DNA of 64,000 nucleotides. Origin: Tyto alba. Lineage: Eukaryota > Chordata > Aves > Strigiformes > Tytonidae. The first letter of the stretch is position 1. Each line of letters opens with the position of its first letter. The position numbers were made by a program, and so were the translations under genes. Below, piece after piece: positions 1-13,710 of this stretch. The notes beneath the pieces are model-generated. The model did no database searches. It saw nothing but the letters and a program-made list of their open reading frames with translations, and was not told where the DNA came from. The stretch is taken from assembly GCF_018691265.1 (NCBI RefSeq), contig NW_024881316.1, forward strand, positions 30,356,819 to 30,420,818, written 5' to 3'.

Positions 1-3000
1 TGAACAAAGAAGTCCTTGAGCCATGAAACAGGACATAAATAGAAAACACATTTCAGGAAGCATCTTGACAATAATGTTACAACTGCCTGGAAGAATCACA
101 CATCAGGCTCCTTTTACAGCTGTCCATATCAATTTTACTGTCTCTACCCCAGACAGTAGGCTAAGTGTAAGTATCATTAACATGTACAAAATCAGACAGC
201 AGCCAGTATTCTTGCACGGGTTGCAGCTCAGCTGTCATCCCAACTGATTCGCAGTGGGATCAAACACAATCAGTTGAAGATGTCATTCCCACAGGAAGCT
301 GAGGATCACAGTTCACACAGGATTTTGTGTTTGTTTGCAGATGCATATTCACTGTAATTATGTCATTTTTACTGACTGCGCTTAAAAATTGCCCCCTCCC
401 CCGCACTGTGTGAAATGAGATTATCCGTCAAAGCATAAGACTGTTTCTGACAAAATATATACGAATCAAGCCACAGAACATCTCCCACATTTATGAAAAC
501 TACTGGTTTCAGAAAAAAAACCCACCTAAATAACTTCACATCCAATTTTGTCTGCATTACTCTCAATAGAAATAATGGATTGGTTATCTTTTTAAGCATA
601 TGGTCCAGAATGATTGCAAAGTGATTATAAGCAAATCATTATATCTCAGATATATCAACTTTTTCCTACAGGATGCTAAGTCATATCATCTTCCCAGGAT
701 AAATTTTGAAAAAAATGAAACCATTTTGAGTCAAGCAAAATTACTGTAAGAATAAATGTGCAAATGAAGACACTAGAAGCAGGACTAAATAACAGCATTA
801 TTATCTGTTAAACAAAATGTTGCATCATCTCACACCATATGAAGAAATGTTAAAACAACAATCAAAAATCTTAGTTTAAGACTCAGCTCATTTATAAGTA
901 GATTTAAAGGAGATGCATGTTATGCCATTGAGCAATGAGTGGTAAAGAACTGCTACAAAATCACTTTAACCTCATTTTTCCAAATCAGTTCAAACTCACT
1001 TTTCATAAGCATTGCCTACCAGGCTCATTTCTGCTCCGAATTCTATGAATTTATCCTCCTCTGAGAAAAAAGGAGATAGCAAAATTCTGCATTTAGTATG
1101 ATGGACTATGCTAAAAAAAACAGGGATTTTTGCATATGTTCATGTTTGCATATAGATGTCTGTCTCTGGAGGGAGCTAAATTGAAAAAAATAACTGCTGA
1201 GGTTAAGCTGAAACATAAGCAAAATAAATTTTAAAGAACTGTGTAATCCTAAAACAGCAAAGACAAAATGAGTATTTGTAGTATATCTGTAACCAGTTTG
1301 TGACTGGCTTTGGAAAGGCTAGATACAGTTTCAAGAAAAATCTTACTACAATGTATTTTAGCCAGCTGAATCTATTGAAGTAAATAGAGGCACACCAATT
1401 ATTGAGAGCAATGTTGCAATAGAATGAGGAAAAAACTTTTTTTTAAAGAAAAGCTGTCTAATAAGGAGTAGTTCCATGGCATAAAATACAAAATTACCTT
1501 TATTTGATACCCAGAGCAAAAGAAGAAGAAAAAAAAAATTACTAGAGAAGGTGACAAAATTTTATTGTAGAAACAAGCACCTGTCCATAAAGAATAGGGA
1601 ATTATCACTATGTAATAAACCTGTGGGAACCCACCAGTGACTAGAAATGCATGGCTGTGAGTATATGTGGAGAACAAACATACATTTGACAAAGCTGAAG
1701 AACTCGTACAAATAAGAAAGAGAAAACCAGAAATCCAAATGTTGCCCACTAGGATCATAAACATACAAAAATAACCATCTTGTGTGTGTTCTTAACCATA
1801 GGAAGTCTGGTATCTTTCTGTTTTATAGTGTCTTAGTCATTTTAGCATCTTGTGTATCCTAGAATAAAAGTATAGTGTCTTATATGCCACAGCTTCCAGC
1901 TATAGCAAAGGCAGCCAACACCCACTTACCAACTGTGATATATTAAGTATTAAGCCTTTACACTGGTGGGACTGACCACCAGTTTACACTGTCTGGATGA
2001 CCGAATACCCTTTACTGGTATTCTAGGACAAATCTTTCCAAATCCTTTAGCAATACTGATAATACAAATATTAACCTGTGCCAGCACACTATCAAGAACT
2101 GTGATGCTGTACACAGCAGTCTCAGATAAGAAATAAAAAATGCAGCAGGTGAAGAAACACAAATATGAGATCGTGGAAGACAGGTTGGAAAAGGCGAGTA
2201 AGGAACTGAATACATCTCCTTAAATAGGAAGTGTGGAAACATCCCTTTTCCCCTGAAACTTTCCCTCTCACAGTGTTCAGATTTTGAAAAGGTGTTTGGG
2301 TCACTCTTCTGAGAATTCCTTTCATTTCTTGATCAAGTTCCTATCCAACAGGCAAGCTCTTCTGCTAATGGCAGAATTGTTTCATACTTTAAGACACTAG
2401 TTGTGCAGCACCCAGTTTTTGTGATCTAAATTTTGGGACTTACCCAAAGAGTCTCTCTATCAGAATCCAAACTTTGTTTCAACTGAGGAGGTCAATGCTG
2501 AAATATACTTAAATAAGTATATTTAATTTTCCTGAGGAATGCCATCAAAGTTGGGGGGAAAAAACTTTGAAAGATCAGATCCAAATTCCTTACTGTTTTC
2601 TGTTTTATTTCTGTTAGTTGGGTTTTTTACATGTTAGTAAATACAAAGAATTTTTAGCATGTACTGGAAAAATAGATAAATATTCAGTCACAGTTTGGAA
2701 TAACAAATGTTTCCAGGGAAATTTGCAAGATAGTATGGAAACAAAAATCCTACCTGGCTAGAAGCCAGCTAATAAAAGAACTTTTGCAATGGAAAATCAT
2801 GCTAACTCCAGAACATAATATGACAAAAGCTCCGATAAACATCCTGACTACTTCATCCCCAGAAAAATTTCCTTCTACATGACTACTATTGCTGTGTGAT
2901 CATCTTCTCCCCCATGTCCCTGTGAAAAACTAGTACCCCAGGGATTTTTTTTGCTTTTGATGACTGATCTTCTGTCTCAGCAGCCAGTGGGAGTTTGCCC

Positions 3001-4357
3001 TTGACTTCTACAGAAGCTGGGTCAAGATCCAGAACAAGCAGTGACAGAGATCACTATTCTGAGTTATATGAAGTGGGTGAAAAAAAAAAAAAAAAAAAAA
3101 AGAGAAGGGGACAATGCAATTTGAGGGTAGTGAAGATTAATTTAAAGGTAGGGAAGATTCTTTACCTGGGGAAACAAACAATATATTTTGGATCGATATT
3201 ATGGGCCCACATTTCTCATATCAAAGCAGAAGTACTAAAATAAAGCTAGTTGGTCCAACTTGGCAAATGTAGCTGTTGTTTTAGGGGACAGGCCAAGGAT
3301 TGACTAGACACTAGATCAGAGCTGGCAAGTATTCTCATAGTTGTACTAGGTTGATTTACGGTGACTGAAGATCTAGCAATACATTGTCCTCTAATAAAGT
3401 AAAGCATACAGGAGTCAATGTGCTAAACCTTTTGATGGCTTTCTCTGCACTGATTCTATATTACTAACAGAAGACTTCAGAAATAATTCTGGCAACATTC
3501 AAAAACATCTCCTTGAAAAACTTTTGGAGTCAAGACATTCTGGCAGCAAATATTTGGAATAGATTTGAAAGGTTTTATCCATGGCAATTTTTTGTTGAAA
3601 AAAAAGAGATATCTTGGCAAAAAGCATGCACAGAAATGTTATTCTGTAGCCCAGCAGAAATGCAAGCCCTCTTTATTAGGTATAAGCTCTATTTTAGCAT
3701 TTAGACATAAAAAGAAAAGAACTTTCAGACTAATATCACAGTAAATTCAACAGATTGTTACTGATTGCATCTGTGCATAATTTCAATTAGATTATTTCTG
3801 ATGTGAATTTAACATACAAAGCTAATCCCAAAATATTCTAGCATTTCATCCATCATAAGAATATTGTATAGTGCCAGAGGAAGTACTTACTTCACACACA
3901 GTTACTTTTCTGATATCTCAAAGACACTTGCCACCTTCCTGTTTAAGCAGGAACATCTGTTATTGTAAATAACACTAGTGTGATTTTGTTAATGTAAATA
4001 ATGTGTCTCCCACAGCTGTTTAAGCAATTGCATTATCAGCAGATCTCTGCTGCTATTTGCTTAGTTTCATCAGTTTCTAATTTGACTTATATAATACCTT
4101 CATAAATGATTTTTATATAGCTTCTTCTCCTTGTTTTTATGGGACAACTGTTCTTAAAAGCTGTTTCTTCAACACATGGGAAAAAAAAGTTAACCAACTC
4201 TTTTAGCAGATCACAGGAATTTTTCTCTAATTAACTATTTACTTTGTTCACATGCTGATTTATAGATAAAGTAACAGAAATGCAACTATGCAAAATTCCT
4301 GAGGATAAGAGTAGTCAAAATTGGCCAGTTAGTACTGTCCCACTGTCAGGTTGATTT
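1..4357. other. Intergenic, no gene recognised
   Basis: AT-rich sequence with only short random-looking ORFs. Apart from the relic and A22 run near 2978-3101, I see nothing in it. Confidence 0.6.
2978..3101. repeat. Ancient repeat relic followed by A22 tract
   Basis: CAGTGGGAGTTTGCCCTTGA and nearby bases resemble an old amniote interspersed repeat of the CAATGGGAGTTTTGCC type. A pure A22 run follows at 3080-3101. Confidence 0.4.
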
Positions 4358-5018
4358 ATCATAGAGTCATAGAATGGCTTGGGTTGGAAGGGACTGTAAA
4401 GATCATCGAGTTCCAACCCCCCTGCCATGGGCAGGAACACCTTCCACCAGCCCAGGTTGCTCAAAGCCCTGTCCAACCTGGCCTTGAACCCTTCCAGGGA
4501 GGGGGCAGCCACAGCTGCTATGGGCAACCTGAGATGGCTGCTATAAGGTCTCCCTGGAGCCTTCTCTTCTCCAGGCTAAACAAACCCAACTATCTCAGCC
4601 TGTCTTCATAAGGGAGGTGCTCCAGCCCCCTGATCATCTTTGCGATCCTTCTCTGGACCCACTTGAGTAGGTTCATGTCCTTCTTATTTTGGGGTCCCCA
4701 GAGCTGAACACAGTACTGCAGGCTGGGTCACACAAGTGCTGGCCAGAGTTCTCTTGATGCAGCCCAGGATACAGTTGGCTTTCTGGGCTGCAAGTGCACA
4801 TTGCTGGTTCATGGTCTGTTTTACATCCACTAATACCCCCAAGTCCATCTCTTTAGGGCTGCTCTTAATCCACTCATCACCCAGCCTGTATTTGTGCTCG
4901 GGATTGCCTCAGCCCATGTGCAGGACCTTGCACTTGGCCTCGTTCAACTTCATGAGGCTTGCACAAGACCATGTCTCAAGCCTGTTCAGGTCCCTCTGAA
5001 TGACAGCCCTTCCCTGGG
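4358..5018 (-). mobile_element. CR1 LINE fragment, 3' end
   Basis: The plus strand begins with the reverse complement of the CR1 tail (TCATAGAGTCATAGAATGG), then the very typical TTGGGTTGGAAGGGAC block. It continues through the last part of the reverse transcriptase ORF and 3' UTR. The copy is truncated at its own 5' end near 5018, as is usual for CR1, and ORFs across it are broken. It looks relatively well preserved. Confidence 0.93.
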
Positions 5019-5862
5019 AAGGAAAAAGGCATCCAATTTACTCCTAAACCAAACCTGTGATTGTCCACCAAGATTAAAAATTTGCCATGGGAAGTTATTC
5101 TTACAATTTATGTAGCCCCTTATCCTTTAGCTTTCCTTAATGCATGCTGTGCTAGACCTGAATATAGAAAATGCATTTTAAAACTCAAATTCACAAAAAG
5201 TAGCAGAAACACAATATTTGAAATATATGCTCTGGATCTCCACCTGGTATAAACTTTATCTCACTGCAAATATTAATGTAAGAACGCATTTGGAATGTCC
5301 TTCGGTACTTCACTTCTCATGTCCAAGAATACAGAACTGGATTTTTTCAGTTTATCCTCCTCTCACTGAATTGGATGCATCACGAAGATGGGAAAGACGT
5401 CACTTCACACACAAGTGGGACATTCCTGAATGCAGCTGTTTGCACAAGCAAAACCACATGGTGAACAATGAGGGTTATTCTAAGGTTCACATTAGACAGA
5501 ATTATGAAGATTTATTTGGTAATTCTTCAAGAATTATTCCTACTTATGTTCCTACTGTGCACTTCTTTACAGAATAGCATTTTACCTGTGCAAGTTGCAG
5601 AGACCTCTTCTTAACTTGAGATAGACTATATTCTGGATAAAGTTTTTCTAGGCCTCAAAAGTTTATGGATATAAGGACAGTCATGGCTGAACAACATTAT
5701 GATAACACCATAGTAAGTTTGTCTGTACAGAGTTCCTGAGCAAAAGATGGAAAAGCAAATCCTTTATAAAAAAAAAAAAAAAATCTAAGACATTAAAAAT
5801 CCTATTAAAAAATAACTCAAAATCATTGTCCATTGAGTTCTGTGGAATTATCACTGGGTCAT
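5019..5862. other. Intergenic, no gene recognised
   Basis: A plus-strand ORF of 119 codons (5218-5577) starts at a codon inside unremarkable sequence and matches no family I know. An A16 tract lies at 5768-5783. Confidence 0.5.
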
Positions 5863-6337
5863 TGTCATGGTTTGAGCCTACTCAGCAGCTAAATGCCACA
5901 GTCGCTCACCCACCCCCACCCCCCACTTGGGAATGGGGAGGGAATCGGAGGGGCAAAGGGAGACTCGCGGGTTGAGATAAAAACAGTTCAATAACAGTAA
6001 CAGAACAACATGCTGACAGCAGTATCAACAGGTAATGTACAATACAGCTGCTCACCACCCACCTGCTCCTGGCCGGCGATCCCAAACACAAACTCACAGC
6101 AGCAACACTCCCAGCAGTGGCAGCCCCTCCTGGCCCCCTCCTGCCTTTATATAGGGAGCACAATGTCACATGACACGGCCTATCGGCCAATCGGGGCCCA
6201 GCCCTCCAGCTGTGCTCCCCCCGCCCCCACACACAGGTGAGGGCACTGGGCCCTGGGGAGCCCCTGGGGTCTCAGGGTGCTGCAGCTCCTCCCGCTGCCA
6301 GACCAACGGGAACTCTAGGCCAGCCCCAACCAGGACA
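5863..6337 (-). repeat. Solo LTR of an avian endogenous retrovirus, 475 bp
   Basis: The plus strand reads TGTCATGGTTTGAGCC...CCCAACCAGGACA, so the ends are TG...CA. Flanks carry a perfect 5-bp target duplication GTCAT at 5858-5862 and 6338-6342. A minus-strand TATA box (TATATAAAG, plus 6145-6153) and a CCAAT-type GATTGG (plus 6187-6192) give transcription on the minus strand. The block is distinctly GC-rich against its surroundings. No viral genes lie beside it, so it is a solo LTR left by recombination. Confidence 0.92.
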
Positions 6338-8188
6338 GTCATTCCTATTGCAACTTCATGCTGTTAAAAAACTTATTGCTACAAATTATAATTTCCCAGC
6401 TTTGAGATCTGTTTGTATGTTTTTAAAAACTTCTGAAAAGATTTCTTGGGAATGTTATATTTACCGGTATGTGCCTGATTCACAGCCTGTTGTGGTGAAT
6501 GGAAACACTCCCAGTAACATCAGTGTTCATCAGTTTGTAAATTTGTTGCAAATCATTAGAAATTATATCAGGAATCAACAGGAAACCATACTATTAAATT
6601 ATATGACTTAGAATGTGGGGAAAAATAATGAATGGGGAAGACTGCCTGATTTGCATGAATAACCATACAGTGTAACTATTCAATTCATCCAAATGAGTAC
6701 AATATATTTTTGACAACTAAAATAGTGTGAAACATTCACAAGAGCAGCTACACTTTCTCAGGCAGATATACTGGCAAATGGCCCTCAATATTCAGGCTCC
6801 TCTTTGGTTTAGGGTGTTCACATGGACAATTAAAACTTCCATACTCCCAGCCTGAGGCCAAGCAAGACTTTGCTGGAATCTTTTAGCTGCCAGATGAGCA
6901 GAGTCCCAGAACTTTCACAAATTTTTCTTACGTCCTCCTGCAACAAAATGACTGCCAAGGTTAACTGTCTGATATTTCTAAGGAGCAGTAAATCTCACAT
7001 TGAGAAAGGTATTTCCCATTTAGTAAAAAAAAAAAAAAAAAATAAAACCTCTTTGGAATATGTGTGAGAGGGAAAGACAAACTGTGCTTTAAAGCCTGAG
7101 CCTTTTTGAAGACCGAACATCTTGAGTCTTTGCACCAAAAAACATTTAGAAAGAATTAATATGTGAATAGGAGCTAACAATTCAGCAGCCATTATGAAGC
7201 AAATTATAGATCACAGTCTGAGACTTTCCAGGACATAGCCAGTTTTATATACTAAGAAAACAAATCTATTAGCTTAATTTCTCCTGGTGTGGCTATGAAT
7301 ATAGCTCACAATTATTTGATAGTTTCTTTTGGGTAGTTGTTCTGATTTTTCTAAATAACTAAATAAAATTTCTTCAGCAGTGTTTTCTGGCCAACATCAC
7401 TCTTGTTCCTGTATATGGAGCACTTCCAAATTGGATTGCTTATGATATTTCCTCACTGCAAGCTAAAATCAGTCAGAAACACCTGTGATTTTTGCATTCT
7501 TTCATCATCCTAGTATTTATAGGGCAGGATCTGATATTTATGCTGTAAAAGCAGTAATGGTATCAGTCCTCTAGAAAATAATAAAAAAAGGTAACAAAAA
7601 CTGTAGTCAGTACCAGTTTTAATCAAGATAAGAATGCAATTATAATGGACAAAGTCTTGAGGATTTCTCCACAGAGCTAAAAGAAACAATAGAACCTACT
7701 GATGTTTTCTACAAAACTCTTTTTTTTCTCACCCAAGGAATGAGATGGAGTTTCCTATCCTCTTCCAGCTCACGTGGTGGAGCTTTCAGAAAAGATCTAC
7801 TTGCCCTTATTTGGCAGAGAAATCTCCAGATGAGGCTCTACTTTCTTCCCTAGAAACAGTTTCAAATTTCATATAGCCTGTAATCACTACCCTAGATTAG
7901 AGAATATCCATGTTATCTGAATTTAGGTAATAACTACAGCGATGGACAGTGCATGTGTTCACACTCATCTTCTTATTACTTATTGCAACAGGCTGTCAAA
8001 AAACCCTAAATATCAGATTGTCCATGATGTTTTTTTCAGATTCCTCTCTGTGTTGTCAACCATCACTTATGGGTACAAAAATAGCTCCCTTCATCACTGT
8101 TTTCACACATCTTTCAGAATATAAATGACAGAACAGAGAAAAAAATAGGTCTGAATATTTTCACATCAATAGCACTTAACAACAGTGC
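6338..8188. other. Intergenic, no gene recognised
   Basis: Unique-looking sequence between two solo LTRs. It contains an A18 tract at 7025-7042 and no supported gene. Confidence 0.6.
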
Positions 8189-8193
8189 TCATA

Positions 8194-9166
8194 TGTGCTG
8201 GGTTTGTGTGATGGGTTTTTTTGCAGCAGGGCAGAGGGCTACATCAGTGGCCCCCTATTAGAAGCTTCTTGAAATCTCCCCCAACTCCAAGTCAGACCCG
8301 CCTTTGGCGAGGGTCAAGCCAATTAGTGACAGTGACTGTGCCCCTGCAATAACATATTTAAGAAGGGGAACCTGGAATGGGGTTGGGACTTGTAAGGAGG
8401 AGCTACAAGAAGGACACCTATGCAAACACCCAGGTCAGACCCCTGTATCCTGTAGTGAGACAGCAGCTCCCACCCCACCCCACCCATGGAGGTCCACAGT
8501 GGAGCAGAGGCTGACCTGAAGTTTGTGGAGAAGCCCACACCAGGACAGGTGGCTGCACTTAAAGGAAGCCAGGACTCTGAGGGAGAAGAATCCTCCACTG
8601 TTGTAGTTTGGTGCTGAGAGAACTGCAACATGCAGGGGTGACCTATGCTGGATCAGCATGGGAATGGCTGCATCCCATGGAGATAACTCACTGTGGAGAA
8701 AGTTCATGGAGGACTGTCTCCAGTGAGAGGGGAGCCATGTGGATCAGGGGAGGAATGTGCAGCATTCACCCCACCTCCCAAGAAGGAAGGAGTGGCGAAC
8801 TGACTGTAACCCCCTTCCCCTGTCCCCTGTGCCACTGGAGGAGGAGGTAGAGAGATCAGGAGCAGAACTGAGCCTGGGAACAAGGAAGGGGTGGGGGAGG
8901 TGTTTTTGGATGTGGTGGTGCTTCTCACTCTTCCACCTTGTCTCTTAAGCATTTTTGTTAGTGTTTGAATTAAAGTGATGTCATTTTTTTTCTTTCCCTA
9001 ATGAGTCTGCCTTTTGTCCATTACCATAATGGGTGTGCCATCCCTCCCTGTCCTTATCTCGATTCCTGAGCCTTTTGTTTCATTTTCTCCTTCCCAGTGC
9101 TGGGGGGAAAGGGGTGAGTGTGTGGCTGCATGGTGCTCTGTTGCCCTCTGGGCTTAAACCTCAACA
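8194..9166 (+). repeat. Solo LTR of an avian endogenous retrovirus, 973 bp
   Basis: It runs from TGTGCTGGGTTTGTGTG to TTAAACCTCAACA and is flanked by perfect 5-bp target duplications TCATA (8189-8193 and 9167-9171). A TATA-like ATATTTAAG is at 8354-8362 and a polyadenylation-type ATTAAA at 8969-8974. It resembles the GGGTTTGTGTGGC LTR families common in birds and is related to the copy at 57716-58095. Small ORFs inside are not genes. No internal retroviral region is present. Confidence 0.92.
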
Positions 9167-10362
9167 TCATAAATAAAAAGTAGAGACGTAGAAAAAATAA
9201 AATCAGAAAACCAAATGAAAAATTATAAGCACAATACAACTGCCATGAAGTCAACAGGAAGTTGACTAAATGGGAACACAGCTGAGCTCTAAACGGTATA
9301 TTAAAGAAACAAATAATTAAGCAGACTTACGCAGCTTCTCTAAACAAGAGAATCTCAACAAGAATAAGAACAATGAGAAAGAACACTTCACCCCTAAGAA
9401 TTAAAGTTGCATCGGTCTACTATTCTATAGAAATGGTATGACCATAAAATGATGTAGAAAATGCAAAAGAAAAAGATGGTAAGTATTATTTGAATGTGGA
9501 AGGAATCACAGTAATGTTTCAGAATGGATAGGCATAATGCCATCAGAATGATAGTTCTAAAAATATACTCCCATTCTTTGTCTCAGAATTTTAAATCAAA
9601 TGAGATTAAGCAGTATCTATTTTTTTCAGTGCTTTATCCAAGAAAAAAATATATTTTTAACTGCAGCTTTCATATTTTCCCTCATCCATCACCTTCTCCA
9701 TCCCTTTGAGTTATTTTTCTCCTATAAATACTTTACTTTCCTGCAGAGATCCTCCTTTGCTAGTTATTCCTCAGGTGGCATCTGAAGTGTCTAAAACAAA
9801 AGGCTTTTGGCTGCTTCTGTGTTAAGAAATCAAAGCAGTGCCAGGGAACATTCCTAGGCACTAGAACTCGAACATGTTAAATTCTTAGAGCATTCCCTGG
9901 CACCATTTCTCCCGGGCCAACAATTGCTCTATCAAACAATTTCCAGGCATGACCTGAGTATTAGTGTAATCCAGAGACTGATCTCGAGGGATGTACAACC
10001 TGCTGTGGTGGTTGAGGTGATAATGGATTCTCTTCTGCACCACTTGACCTCAGTGCCAAAGGATAGTCCCAGGCACACAGTGTCCTTGTAAATATGTAGC
10101 CTTTTGTGTCAGGTAAAATAAAGACAGATTCAATGTCCCAGATCCTGAGCCAATGTCCTCTCACGTTTTTGGCTATGAGTTTTAATTGTTTCCAGAGTGA
10201 AGTGACTTTATTTTACTATTTTCAAGCTTTATTTTGGGTTTAATTATCCTGGTACTATAAGCTCTAGTTTTCTGTCCACTTTTCATGTTGAGATCCTGAC
10301 ATTGTAAATTTTCTGTAGACAGTTTTCTTAGCTATAGCATGCCCCTTTCATTTGTAAAAGCT

Positions 10363-10450
10363 AGGTTTAGTTCAGAGTGAGCCTAGGTTTAGTTCAGAGT
10401 GAGCCTAGGTTTAGTTCAGAGTGAGCCTAGGTTTAGTTCAGAGTGAGCCT
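10363..10450. repeat. 22-bp minisatellite, four perfect copies
   Basis: The 22-bp unit, AGGTTTAGTTCAGAGTGAGC plus CT, is repeated four times without mismatch. Perfect identity suggests recent expansion and probable length polymorphism. Confidence 0.97.
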
Positions 10451-10491
10451 TGAATGCTTCTCAGTTATTTCAATGTGTCTTCCTTTTTTTT

Positions 10492-10493
<2 letters not shown>

Positions 10494-10524
<31 letters not shown>
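10494..10524. repeat. T31 homopolymer
   Basis: An uninterrupted run of 31 T, preceded by two shorter TCC-T tracts and lying 43 bp after the 22-bp minisatellite. It could be the poly-A of an insertion on the minus strand, but no source element is recognised. Confidence 0.95.
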
Positions 10525-10526
<2 letters not shown>

Positions 10527-10645
10527 TTCCCAGCTCTGCAAAACAAATCTCGTAGCTTTCTAAAGGACAGTATGCAAAAACCTTAAACCCTGCAGTTTTC
10601 AATATTGTCTTTCAAGCTTAGAACAGTCTAGGCAGGGAATTGCTG

Positions 10646-10688
10646 ACTTGTATCTGCTGAAGGTTCCCTGAACTTGTATCTGCTGAAG
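10646..10688. repeat. 17-bp direct repeat, two copies 26 bp apart
   Basis: ACTTGTATCTGCTGAAG occurs at 10646-10662 and 10672-10688. Confidence 0.95.
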
Positions 10689-13600
10689 TAGTATAGGTAT
10701 GAAATGAACATTTAATGAACTCACGGCACAAGTCTACTTGAATAACAGTTAAAGTGTAATTGTCTGTCTAAAATCAGTGCCCAAGTTCCCTGTTTAGTGG
10801 ATGGAGACAAGTCCCTAAACCAGAGAAGGGAGAGCCATTCTGCCCAACAGAGGCACCTTCTGCAGCTCCAGTGGTATACACCAAACTCACCTTCCTCTTA
10901 AGACTGGGTAATTTAGAAGTCTACATCTGCCTTTAAAAGTACACAGAACAAGGATGCAGCTTATCCTTGGCTTTGTCTTGATAAGACTATATAACTGTGT
11001 TCAGTAGACATAGTTTTCTTTGTCCTGACAAATTAGTGATTAGAGAATTCAAGTAGCAAAAAAGAAATTTGAGCTCTTGGCTCAATTTTGTTCAAAAGAG
11101 AAATCTTTAAGCACACAAATGTGGAGTAGCTGGGTGGAAGCTCCTTGCCTTTCATTCTCTTTTGAATACAAAATGCTGAGCACTGAAGTAAGCAGATCTT
11201 GTGCTGGGACAGTAAGCAGGAAGGCACTGCTTTCCAATGTTGTTGCTCAAGTAATCAGGTGACACAAAGCAGGGACAGAAATTGGGTGTCTGATTGCAGG
11301 AAAGTTTTATTTGTTTTGTTAACAGTCTAAAATAAAACATATGCACCTTCCAAGAAGCAAGAACTGAGAACATAAACTGTCCCAGCACTAGCCATTCAAC
11401 AACATTTAGGCACCTCTTCCCTACTCTTTTCACACAAGGCAGTTTGTAGACTGAACTGCACAATGGGCTTTAGTTGAAGTGAATAATATTAGCATCCACA
11501 CTCACGATTTATGAGTTAAGTAACCATCTAGTGAGGGGAGTTCTATACCTTTGCACTGAAACCCTTGCCTCTCACTTTCTGAATTTGTGATTTAACCATC
11601 TGGGTATCTTACAAGAAAGAAGTGCTACAGATGTCTGTTGAAACCTGGACAAATTTAAACCTCCCCACAGAACAGGTGCTCTGCAGATGAATGAAAAATG
11701 CCTGGAAAGTATGATGGGAACTTCCAAGCTAAGTTAGGATGTGCCTAATAAGTATTGACACCCAGAGTTTTAGGACATCTTGAAGTTAAGACTGTAAGAT
11801 TCCTGTCTGAAACCTAGAAGAGTTTTAGGAATTTAAATTCTAACTTGGGAACGAAGAGGAACCTTAGAATTACATCCATGCTACTAAGTTAAAAATGTCC
11901 AGGAACCGCTTTTAGCACCAAGGCAACCTGGCATGAAACAGCCCATGTCATTAATAATAAATGTTTTTATCTCTCCAAAGCAGGATGGCTTCATCCAAAC
12001 TGCAAACTGGAATTATTATAACACTGTTTAATGTATTGCTACAGATGTTTTAAGTGGAATGGATCTCCTCCAAAATTATCACAGTCCATATCTGAAACAA
12101 TCTTCAGCACACTACTATATTTTACCAGCTGTTTTTCTTCTCTGTTTTCCTCCACAAACACATACATTACTTCTGCGTTTGATTAGTAGAGATCTTGTTC
12201 CTTAATTGGTTCTATGGTTATATAAGCAATAGAACAAAGAAGACTTACATTATCCACAGTGCATATGTTTTCCAATTTTCCAAGAAGTGGTCATCTTAAC
12301 ACACCTACAGCCTTCTATTACCCTGGATCTTCATTTGCAGCTGTTAGTGCTGTGAGACTTGGATATGGGGATTAAAACCAAGCTATTTCCTTTGAGGATT
12401 GATGTTAATACTTCTGTATAACAACAATGAATCATCACATTTGCTCCAATACTATTCACTTACTGTGTGCTAAACTGAAAAATCCAGATCTTCCTTTGGT
12501 TCCAGCTCACAATTTTAGTAGAATTTCTCTCTGTTCTAAATAATACTTCATTTTATTCTGTTTCCAGTGCATTAGTTTTGTTAACTTGAATTTACACTGT
12601 GTCATGAGATATTCCCCTATGTTTTACAGGCTGTGAAGAGTGAATAGATTTTGACACGATTTAGACATGGTATTAGTGAAGCCAAATAGCTTAGCTTTTT
12701 TCCAAAAAGTACCGGACCTTTGTATGAATAGTAAAATAATCCAGAGGATAGAAAAGATTCATAGAATTTTTCTTTGCTATATGAGTCCTCAGGTTTTAAG
12801 GTATGAACCAGCTTCCAACTGCTGAAGGAGAAGGAACTTCCCCATAGTTTGTATCTGCTACAGGAGCTTGTTACACCAAGCCAAAACATCTGCTTCCAGA
12901 CACTGCTGGGCTGAAATACACACATAGTTGTCTGACAGTAATTAACATCTTTTGTTACTTTCACCATTATTAACATTCTTCACAAATATTTCCCACAATT
13001 ATTCAGTTTTAACATAGTGAATTTGCCAGTGTCATACCCATTGTTTATAATCATCTTTCATCATGTATGTCCGCACAAATGAATGCATATGAAAAAAAGT
13101 GGGAAACAAGTTAGTGTATGTATCCAAGTCAGAAAGTCAATTATAAGAAACTAATTCAGCCAACAGTGGAAAAAAAAGAAATCCAGATAAATTATGCAAA
13201 TTTTCCAAGTCAAGCAACAGTGGCTGACTTTTGGGTTTCACTGTTCGACTGACAAATGAAAAGTATAGAGTCAAATAGTAAGATATCCGGTCCTGTAAAA
13301 ACTCACTGAGAATCCATTGAAGCTCAAACAGTAAAAATTTCCAGGAAAACTGGAATCCCACTGTATGTTTTCCCCAGAGAGGTCTTACATCAAAGCAGAT
13401 TGGATGATGCACATGATTAGCTACAATGACCTACCAGGAGTATCCACGCCACTATGATCGAGAAATGAGAGCAGAAAGGTTAGCAGAGCTACAAAACAGG
13501 CTGTGAAAAAAATCTGAAGGAAGGCAGAAATGAATAGGGAGCCAGCAAATTAGCTGTCAGGCTGGAGAAAACAAGACCAGAAAAGGAGTAACTCAATGGG

Positions 13601-13710
13601 AGACAGAATGTTCAAGGACTCAAGCTGTCATAACAGAACAGCTGGAATAGAAGAAACTTTTCCTGTGGTGGCTATTTCTTCACATTTCTATTTTATGCTG
13701 AGATCCTGAG

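Noticed and set aside
5906..6611. ORFs of 65-124 codons on both strands
   Set aside because: They fall in or run out of the GC-rich solo LTR at 5863-6337 and show no domain.
8304..8952. Several overlapping ORFs on both strands
   Set aside because: All lie within the solo LTR at 8194-9166, which does not code for protein; GC-rich LTR sequence leaves open frames by chance.
12617..12976. 119-codon minus-strand ORF as a gene
   Set aside because: It has no domain or signal and no supporting splice context; its length is plausible by chance in a 64-kb window.
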